Shown: piece by piece, positions 27,282 to 32,314 of the stretch
Numbering within the stretch: the stretch's first letter is position 1
Layout: each line of letters begins with the position of its first letter
Source of the DNA: a virus
Strand: one strand, 5' to 3'
Length of the DNA stretch: 32,314 nucleotides
Virus record (IMG/VR): IMGVR_UViG_3300046722_000347
Span: 1 to 32,314 of that record
Notes under the pieces: generated by a model
What the model saw: the letters and a program-made list of their open reading frames with translations, nothing else
What the model was told of the DNA's origin: nothing
Databases searched by the model: none
Made by a program: the position numbers and the translations under genes

Positions 27282-27638
27282 ATGCCTTCCTATGAAGTCA
27301 AATCCCGTGTTACCCACGCCGCCACCGTCGAGACCATCGAGGCGCTGCACCGCGAGGATGCCGTTCATCAGGTCGTGGCCAACGCCACCGCTACTCCGGG
27401 CGACGAGATCGACGTTTTGACCGTCACCGAGCTGCCCGGCACCGCCGGCGAGGGCGTGACCGGTGCCACCGGCGGCGTATTCGGTGTGGGTGAAACCAGG
27501 TCGACCAAGGCGCAGCTCAACGACATGACCAAGGAGGAGCTGCTGAGCGTGGCTGCCAGCGAGGGTGCCGAAGTCAGTGAGCATTGGAACAAGGGCGACA
27601 TCATCGACGCGATCGTCAAGCATCGCAAGCACGCGTGA
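27282..27638 (+). CDS. Small head protein with SAP/Rho-N-like C terminus
   Basis: A 118-residue protein. The N-terminal half is beta-rich with many Val/Thr. The last 45 residues, STKAQLNDMTKEELLSVAAS followed by WNKGDIIDAIVKH, form a helix-extended-helix of SAP/LEM/Rho-N type, a short DNA- or protein-binding module found at the ends of phage head-completion proteins. GAGAGGAG before the ATG is a good start. Its last 23 bases overlap the 3' end of the endonuclease gene on the other strand. Confidence 0.7.
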   Translation: MPSYEVKSRVTHAATVETIEALHREDAVHQVVANATATPGDEIDVLTVTELPGTAGEGVTGATGGVFGVGETRSTKAQLNDMTKEELLSVAASEGAEVSEHWNKGDIIDAIVKHRKHA

Positions 27639-28317
27639 AACGCTTCAGATAGTCCGCAGCCTGCTGTAGAAATGCTGGATTGTCTCTGAAGTACCCAAGA
27701 CCAAGGTTGCAATGGTGGCACAGAAGCTGCCGTACGGCGTTGGTCTTGTGGCAGTGGTCTATGTACCAGTGATGCCCGTTTTTTCTTCCGGGTTTGTCTG
27801 TGTTGCATATGGCGCAGCGATTGTTTTGCGCTGTTACCATGGCAGCGTAGTCAGTGGCATTTAGTTTGTACATACGTTGGATGTGGTGCGTATGCATCAA
27901 CTTTTTTACGTGTTCAGCATGTTTCGCGCGGTACTTCGCGGTTGCTTCTTTAGCTCGCCCTGGATGTCTAAGTCTGTATTCAGCAGACCTTTCTTTAGCG
28001 CGTTTCTTATAAGTTTCAGGATTTGCAAGTCGCCAGGCTTTTTTACGCGCTCTTTCACGTTCGCGATTGGCGTAATACCATTTTTTGTTGCGCGCTTTGT
28101 TAGCTTCTTTGTATTTTTTATTTTGCTCGCGCTTGCGCGCTTTAAGTTCTTCGTCCGTAAATTTTATGCGCGCAGGGTTGGTTTCTCGCCATTTAGCATA
28201 GGCTTTTCTAGCGGTTTCGTTTACGAGTTCTACATTTTTTATTTTCCATTGCTTGATTGCTTCGCGTTGGCGCGCCTTGCGTTCTTCAGGCCAGTCAGCG
28301 TACTTTAGTTTAGCCAT
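27616..28317 (-). CDS. Endonuclease VII-like HNH homing-type endonuclease
   Basis: A 233-residue protein. The first 140 residues are very rich in Lys/Arg/Ala/Tyr with repeats such as K-A-R-N-K-K-W-Y-Y-A-N-R-E-R-E-R-A-R-K-K. The catalytic part is recombination endonuclease VII-like: R-C-A-I-C-N, Y-I-D-H-C-H-K-T, V-R-Q-L-L-C-H-H-C-N-L-G-L-G-Y-F, with four zinc Cys and the active His. It lies on the opposite strand to all neighbours and is AT-richer (poly-T tracts on the plus strand). Such free-standing genes in phages often behave as mobile endonuclease genes. It could also resolve branched DNA, but this placement favours a recent insertion. Confidence 0.85.
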   Translation of the reverse strand: MAKLKYADWPEERKARQREAIKQWKIKNVELVNETARKAYAKWRETNPARIKFTDEELKARKREQNKKYKEANKARNKKWYYANRERERARKKAWRLANPETYKKRAKERSAEYRLRHPGRAKEATAKYRAKHAEHVKKLMHTHHIQRMYKLNATDYAAMVTAQNNRCAICNTDKPGRKNGHHWYIDHCHKTNAVRQLLCHHCNLGLGYFRDNPAFLQQAADYLKRFTRACDA

Positions 28318-28398
28318 GGTCGAGGTCCCTTCTCGGCTGGTGGTTAGGGCTGGGCGGTGTTACAAGCACCGTTCAGCCCGTCTAATATAGGTTATGCG

Positions 28399-30363
28399 AT
28401 GTTGATGTGGAACGCAATCGTTAAGGACGAAAGTCGGATCATCGAAAGATGTGTGCGCAGTCTCATGCCGCACATAGATGGGGCTATTATTGTAGATACC
28501 GGGTCCAAGGATAACACGGTCGAGATACTTGAAAAGTTGTTCGCAGATGCAGGTAAGCCGCTTGAACTGCAGCGTGTATCGTTCGAGAACTTTTCCCAGG
28601 CTAGGAATGCTGCGCTACAGTTGGCGCGACGTAGTCAACTGCCATGGGAGTGGTTGCTATTGGCCGACGCGGACATGGAATTGGTGGTTCAAGAGCCGCT
28701 ACGGTTGAATGGTGGTCTGTCTTACGATGTGCGGCAGCGGGCTGGAAGCCTAGATTATTATAACCGTCGTTTTGTCAGCTGCGAAGCGACAGGTGAATTT
28801 TGCGGAGTCACGCACGAATATCTCGATGTTGCGTCGTCTGGCAGGATAGATACTGTGTTTTTCATTGACCACGCCGATGGTGCCAACAGGCCGGAAAAGT
28901 TTCAGCGTGATATAGCGTTGCTTGAAGAGGCACTTAAAACCGAGATGCGTCCTGGTCTTGTGGAAAGATACCACTTCTACTTGGCGCAATCATACTTTGA
29001 CTCTAAGAATTGGGAAATAGCTGCTGAGCACTACAAGATAAGGGTCGGGCTTGGTGGGTTTGATGAAGAGCAGTGGAATGCGCAACTTCATTACGCTCAC
29101 GCAATCGGCAACTTGGGCCGTGATGCGGAGTTTGTCTGGGAGATTTTGCAGGCCTACAAGATGCGCCCAACGCGGGCTGAAGTGCTGTATGACGCAGCTA
29201 GATTTTTTAGGGAACGCAGTGACAATCACGCAAGTCTTTTGTTCTCACAAGCGGGCATGCAGATAAAGAAGCCCGACGACATGCTCTTCGTCAACGACTT
29301 CGTCTACAAATCTGGTCTGCGCGAGGAGTTCTCCATCTGTGCGTATTACGCAGGCGGTAAAACCCGCGACCGCGGCGCGCAGGTCTGCAACGATCTGGCA
29401 CTCGAGGGCAGCGAGCAGGCGCGCAACAACCTGTTCTGGTATCTGCGCCCGCTGCCGGAGCACGTCCCTTCATTCAAGCCTACATGGTTGAAATTTGATC
29501 TAGACGACGGCTGGGCCGCCACCAACCCGTCGGTCATCAACTATCAAGGAAGGCCTGTCCTTGTTTTACGTACTGTCAATTACACGATCACGCCGGAGGG
29601 GGTGTATGCGATCCGGGGTAAGGATGGTACTTGCAGTCCTGATTGGTTTGTCAATCCTATCAATACCCGCAATTATCTGGTGCATTTATCCGATGCTTTG
29701 GACATCCTCGAGGTAGACGAACTGCCATTGCCGGAGAATTGGCCGGAACCGAAGTTTCATCCGGTACGCGGTCTGGAAGATAGCCGGTTGTTCGAATGGC
29801 AGGGCGCCCTGTGGACGATCTCGAACGTGCGCGAGCTCAACGCGGAAGGCTGGTGCGAGCAAATCCTGGTCCCGCTCAATGCGCGCGGCCTGCCTTGGAT
29901 GCGGATTTTGCCCAAGAAGCGCTACCACGAGAAAAACTGGCAGCCATGGGTGAAGAATGACGAGTTGCGGTTCGTCTACCGGCAGGGGACCTTGGTCGAC
30001 GACGACGGTAATGTGGTTTTCGAAAGTGATTCCGGTTTTGACGCCAGGGCGATCAGCGGCGGCTCGCAGGTTATAGAAGCTAACGGTGTGTACTTATCGC
30101 TGGTACACGAGGCGCGCACGATCCCAGGGCGGCCGAACCGCTATTATGCCCACAGGTTCGTGCGCTATGCGCCTGATGGCGCCGTTACCGGCATGTCCAT
30201 GCCGTTCTATTTCCATGACAAGCAGATCGAATTCGCGGCCGGCCTGGCGTATTTTCCCGAGCGGAGGCAGTTGATGGCAAGCTACGGCGTGCGGGATTGC
30301 GAGGCGTGGGTGGCGAGGATGGGTCTCGACGACGTGCTGGCGTTCATCGAGAAGCCGCGATGA
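28399..30363 (+). CDS. Two-domain glycosyltransferase with GH130/GH43-like propeller
   Basis: A 654-residue protein. N-terminal GT2 fold: M-W-N-A-I-V-K-D-E-S-R-I-I-E-R-C-V-R-S-L, I-I-V-D-T-G-S-K-D-N-T-V-E-I-L and L-A-D-A-D-M-E (DxD). The middle, about 190-340, is helical and TPR-like. The last 300 residues look like a five-bladed propeller of glycosidases or phosphorylases (F-H-P-V-R-G-L-E-D-S-R-L-F-E-W, then S-G-G-S-Q-V-I). Expected to build or trim sugars on virion or host surface. Start at 28399, with a weak ribosome binding site. The stop overlaps the next gene (ATGA). The first 900 bases are AT-richer than the rest, which suggests joined parts. Confidence 0.78.
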   Translation: MLMWNAIVKDESRIIERCVRSLMPHIDGAIIVDTGSKDNTVEILEKLFADAGKPLELQRVSFENFSQARNAALQLARRSQLPWEWLLLADADMELVVQEPLRLNGGLSYDVRQRAGSLDYYNRRFVSCEATGEFCGVTHEYLDVASSGRIDTVFFIDHADGANRPEKFQRDIALLEEALKTEMRPGLVERYHFYLAQSYFDSKNWEIAAEHYKIRVGLGGFDEEQWNAQLHYAHAIGNLGRDAEFVWEILQAYKMRPTRAEVLYDAARFFRERSDNHASLLFSQAGMQIKKPDDMLFVNDFVYKSGLREEFSICAYYAGGKTRDRGAQVCNDLALEGSEQARNNLFWYLRPLPEHVPSFKPTWLKFDLDDGWAATNPSVINYQGRPVLVLRTVNYTITPEGVYAIRGKDGTCSPDWFVNPINTRNYLVHLSDALDILEVDELPLPENWPEPKFHPVRGLEDSRLFEWQGALWTISNVRELNAEGWCEQILVPLNARGLPWMRILPKKRYHEKNWQPWVKNDELRFVYRQGTLVDDDGNVVFESDSGFDARAISGGSQVIEANGVYLSLVHEARTIPGRPNRYYAHRFVRYAPDGAVTGMSMPFYFHDKQIEFAAGLAYFPERRQLMASYGVRDCEAWVARMGLDDVLAFIEKPR

Positions 30364-31055
30364 GCGTGCTGGCCGTCACCGGCTTTATCCCAATCCCCGG
30401 CCATCCCCGCCCGGCGCGGGACTACGAAAGGTTCGGCGCGCAACTAGCCGCAGCCGACATCAAGTTGCTGCGCCTCGACACCGCGCTCGAGGCGTGCTGG
30501 CTCTACCGGCATCTGCAACGGCACGGGCCGGTGACCCACTCGACCGCCGACAACCCGGCCAAGAACTCGCTCGCCTACCACATCGTACAGGCGGAGAAGT
30601 CCGAGCTCATCGCGGACGCCGCCGATCTGGTTCCCGGCGCCGACGTCATCGTCTGGATCGATCTCGCCATCTTCCACCTGCCGGGAATGACCGCCGGCGT
30701 GATCGAAGATTTCATGGCCCGCGCCGAGGCCGAAGAAGCCATCGCCATCCCGGGCTGCTGGGAGAGGAACTACCAATACGACGATCGCTACCCGTGCTGG
30801 CGGTTCTGCGGGGGCCTCCTGGTCGTGCCGCACGAGCACGCCGCCGCGCTCGCCGCTGTGATGAGGGACGAGTGCAAGCGCCATCTGCGGGAGACAGGTA
30901 ACCTGAGTTGGGAAATTAATACCCTGGCGCGGGTCGAAGCGCGCTATCCGGAACTACCAATTCAGTGGTATGGTCCCTGCAATCATGATGCGTCCATGTT
31001 TTTTAACTATCGGGCAACGGAGCATGCCGATGGCCGGAAAACGCAAGTCGTATGA
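30360..31055 (+). CDS. Probable glycosyltransferase-like protein
   Basis: A 231-residue protein coupled to the previous gene by ATGA. It shows a nucleotide-sugar transferase-like pattern: V-T-G-F-I-P-I-P-G-H-P-R-P-A-R-D-Y-E-R-F near the start, A-D-V-I-V-W-I-D-L-A-I-F (a D-x-D-like variant) and W-R-F-C-G-G-L-L-V-V-P near the middle. It then has S-W-E-I-N-T-L-A and W-Y-G-P-C-N-H-D-A-S-M. I am confident that it is a sugar-active neighbour of the two-domain enzyme, less so about the exact fold. Confidence 0.65.
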   Translation: MSVLAVTGFIPIPGHPRPARDYERFGAQLAAADIKLLRLDTALEACWLYRHLQRHGPVTHSTADNPAKNSLAYHIVQAEKSELIADAADLVPGADVIVWIDLAIFHLPGMTAGVIEDFMARAEAEEAIAIPGCWERNYQYDDRYPCWRFCGGLLVVPHEHAAALAAVMRDECKRHLRETGNLSWEINTLARVEARYPELPIQWYGPCNHDASMFFNYRATEHADGRKTQVV

Positions 31056-31191
31056 AGGTAGTAAGGAAGACCTGGCCGAGGACAAGCGCGGCGCCAAGCG
31101 CAAGGGCATGTCGCTCAAGGACTACGAGACTTCCGCACAGGACAAGGCCGAGGACAAGCGCGGCCAGGCCAAGATGGGGCGCAAGAAGTGA
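31030..31191 (+). CDS. Small basic phage protein with duplicated EDKRG motif
   Basis: A 53-residue highly charged protein. S-K-E-D-L-A-E-D-K-R-G and Q-D-K-A-E-D-K-R-G show an internal duplication. Small proteins of the form Y-E-x-S-x-x-D-x-x-E-D-x-x-G are frequent in phages, unknown function. GGAG seven bases before the ATG at 31030 decides between two Met. It overlaps the end of the previous gene by 26 bases. Confidence 0.7.
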   Translation: MAGKRKSYEGSKEDLAEDKRGAKRKGMSLKDYETSAQDKAEDKRGQAKMGRKK

Positions 31192-31194
31192 GCC

Positions 31195-31470
31195 ATGATG
31201 ACGAGCGTCCGCTCATGGTTCGCGGATAACCAGGCGCTGGTCTACTTCCTGGTGGCGCAGGGCGTGGCGATCGGTGCGGCGGTATTGTCGATGACTGCCT
31301 ACATGGTCGAGCTCGAGGCGCGGGTGAGCACGCTGGAGATTCGCGGTTCGCCGCACTTGGTGACGGTCGATAGCCGGTTGACGGTATTGGAGAGTCAGAC
31401 CAAGGCTAACAAGGGAAGCATCGACAGGATCGTTGACGTGATGACCAAGAGGCTGAATATCAATCCATGA
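31195..31470 (+). CDS. Small inner-membrane protein before the endolysin
   Basis: A 91-residue protein with one membrane helix (LVYFLVAQGVAIGAAVLSMT) and a periplasmic coiled coil (M-V-E-L-E-A-R-V-S-T-L-E-I and T-V-L-E-S-Q-T-K-A-N-K). Layout is like an i-spanin or a small accessory lysis protein. Its stop overlaps the endolysin start. Two ATGs are adjacent (31195 and 31198) and neither has a strong ribosome binding site. Confidence 0.65.
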   Translation: MMTSVRSWFADNQALVYFLVAQGVAIGAAVLSMTAYMVELEARVSTLEIRGSPHLVTVDSRLTVLESQTKANKGSIDRIVDVMTKRLNINP

Positions 31471-32024
31471 ACGAGGATCGCAGCCTGAGTTCTGCGGGTG
31501 CTAATTTAATCAAGCACTACGAAGGCTGTTTGAAGAAAGTTGGCGATTATTATCAACCGTACCATTGCCCTGCTGGAGTTCTCACGATTTGTTGGGGCCA
31601 TACTCATCATCACGGGAGAGAGTTCAATGCCGACTCTCGATGGACGATGGAAGAGTGCGATCAAGCGTTTCTGGAAGACATGGGGACGTTTGAGCGAGCT
31701 GTACGTAAACTTGTCAAAGTGCCTCTCGAGCCATGGCAGTTCGACGCCCTCGTCTCCTTCTGCTACAACTGCGGAGAAGGAAATCTCGCCAAAAGCACTC
31801 TCCTCAAAAAAGTAAACGCAGGCGACTTCGAGGGTGCCGCCCTCGAGTTTCACAAATGGAACAAGGGCGGCGGCAAGGTCCTGGCTGGTTTGACGCGACG
31901 GCGCGCCAGCGAGGCTCTGTTGTTCCAGAACATCACGGATGCCGATTACGACGGCAAGCCGGACAAGGTCATCCATCCGATCCCGGAGCCGATGCCGCAG
32001 GCGGTCGATGATCCGGAGGGTTAG
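31467..32024 (+). CDS. Endolysin, GH24 muramidase
   Basis: A 185-residue T4-type lysozyme that cleaves peptidoglycan between N-acetylmuramic acid and N-acetylglucosamine. Catalytic Glu19 is in I-K-H-Y-E-G-C. The second and third residues are C34 and T40 in H-C-P-A-G-V-L-T-I-C-W-G-H-T, the C-P-A-G variant of the usual D...T. Later R-R-R-A-S-E-A-L-L-F is the family's closing helix. No signal peptide, so release needs a holin. The last 30 residues are an extra Pro-rich end. It overlaps the spanin-like gene before it (ATGA). Confidence 0.92.
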   Translation: MNEDRSLSSAGANLIKHYEGCLKKVGDYYQPYHCPAGVLTICWGHTHHHGREFNADSRWTMEECDQAFLEDMGTFERAVRKLVKVPLEPWQFDALVSFCYNCGEGNLAKSTLLKKVNAGDFEGAALEFHKWNKGGGKVLAGLTRRRASEALLFQNITDADYDGKPDKVIHPIPEPMPQAVDDPEG

Positions 32025-32026
32025 CC

Positions 32027-32137
32027 ATGCGGTATGATCGTGCAATGTACGGTGCCGCTGCGATATTCGTGGCCCTCGTGATCGCGGTGCTTGCGCTCTA
32101 TTTTTTCAGCGACGTGCCCCCACCGATAGGCGAATAG
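32027..32137 (+). CDS. 36-residue single-pass membrane peptide
   Basis: ATG at 32027, two bases after the endolysin TAG, opens MRYDRAMYGAAAIFVALVIA, continuing with more hydrophobic residues, then S-D-V-P-P-P-I-G-E. One membrane helix with a short outer end. GGAGGG lies just before the endolysin stop. Size and site fit a small holin-like or accessory lysis peptide, unproven. Confidence 0.55.
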   Translation: MRYDRAMYGAAAIFVALVIAVLALYFFSDVPPPIGE

Positions 32138-32146
32138 GAGACTGAC

Positions 32147-32314
32147 ATGGTCGCATTGCTGGTCTATCTCGTCATCATCGTCATCGTCTGCATCTTCCTG
32201 TGGTGGCTGTTGCAGCAAGTCGCCTTGCCGGAGCCGTTGCGGAAAATTGCGATGATCGTGATGGTGGCGATCGGTGTGATCGTGTTGATCGGTTTGTTGT
32301 TGCAGTTTACTGGT
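32147..32314 (+). CDS. Two-helix membrane protein, cut by the window end
   Basis: Starts at 32147 behind AGGAGA and is still open at the end. It reads MVALLVYLVIIVIVCIFLWW, a short charged turn (P-E-P-L-R-K-I), and a second membrane helix. From memory it resembles small two-helix phage membrane proteins of the Thivi_2564 type, and position after the endolysin makes a holin possible. At least 56 residues. Confidence 0.6.
   Translation, partial: MVALLVYLVIIVIVCIFLWWLLQQVALPEPLRKIAMIVMVAIGVIVLIGLLLQFTG

Noticed and set aside
1-32314. CRISPR array, tRNA or rRNA genes, insertion sequences
   Set aside because: No evenly spaced identical repeats with unique spacers, no tRNA cloverleaf, no transposase motif and no terminal inverted repeats were found by reading. 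A tRNA-scan run would be needed to be sure about tRNAs.

Overview
The window is a temperate-phage genome, an integrated prophage or a phage-derived contig, in a GC-rich alphaproteobacterium. Rhizobiales such as Bradyrhizobium or Rhodopseudomonas fit best. Reasons for this host guess are the GC-rich codon use, TTGAC-type promoters, the style of the small flanking proteins, and a parS-like GTTTCACGTGAAAC site near the left end. The host assignment is inference. Phage identity is secure: tyrosine integrase, CI/Cro-like switch with operators, recombination and replication genes, terminase, portal and a GH24 endolysin.

Layout. (1) 1-645: two small flanking genes with a parS-like palindrome between their ends. 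(2) 822-9464, minus strand: integrase, a small regulator and an excisionase-like protein, several small unknowns, a PEP-CTERM-type secreted protein, a proline-rich membrane protein, a candidate ssDNA-annealing protein, a ParB-like protein, an unknown protein and a YqaJ-like exonuclease. The gaps in the recombination part hold five arrays of a degenerate 5-bp repeat (GGCNN on the transcribed strand). (3) 9490-10470: immunity region, with an S24 repressor facing a Cro-like gene and five 17-bp operators, GTCACC-N5-GGTGAC. (4) 10551-15586, plus strand: DnaA-box pair, regulators, VRR-NUC nuclease, cytosine methyltransferase and a RepA-like helicase. Two small genes of the opposite strand lie at 11329-11767. 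(5) 15587-16431: an 845-bp gene-free stretch with a hairpin, spaced TGGGACA/TGTCCCA repeats and a G-tract cluster. (6) 16432-20589, plus strand: a run of small accessory genes. Three type II hammerhead self-cleaving ribozymes sit exactly at stop codons (17378-17429, 18240-18298, 18620-18674), and six leaders share a hairpin followed by GCGAGGA. (7) 20590-21378: structured non-coding DNA and a truncated P63C-domain gene. (8) 21470-24886, minus strand: DNA packaging genes. (9) 24924-32314, plus strand: portal, a small virion protein, an AT-rich endonuclease VII-type gene inserted in the opposite direction, a two-domain glycosyltransferase, a second sugar-active protein and the lysis region, which runs off the right edge.

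How it may work together. The immunity switch controls leftward recombination/integration genes and rightward replication genes. Both main promoters carry an operator inside the -35/-10 spacer, and several start codons lie at the predicted transcription start. In the accessory operon the ribozymes would cut a long transcript into pieces. Each upstream message would end in a hairpin directly after its stop codon, and each downstream message would start with a 5'-OH hairpin followed by a shared leader. This ribozyme-punctuated operon is the most unusual system in the window. The GGCNN arrays between the recombination genes come second.
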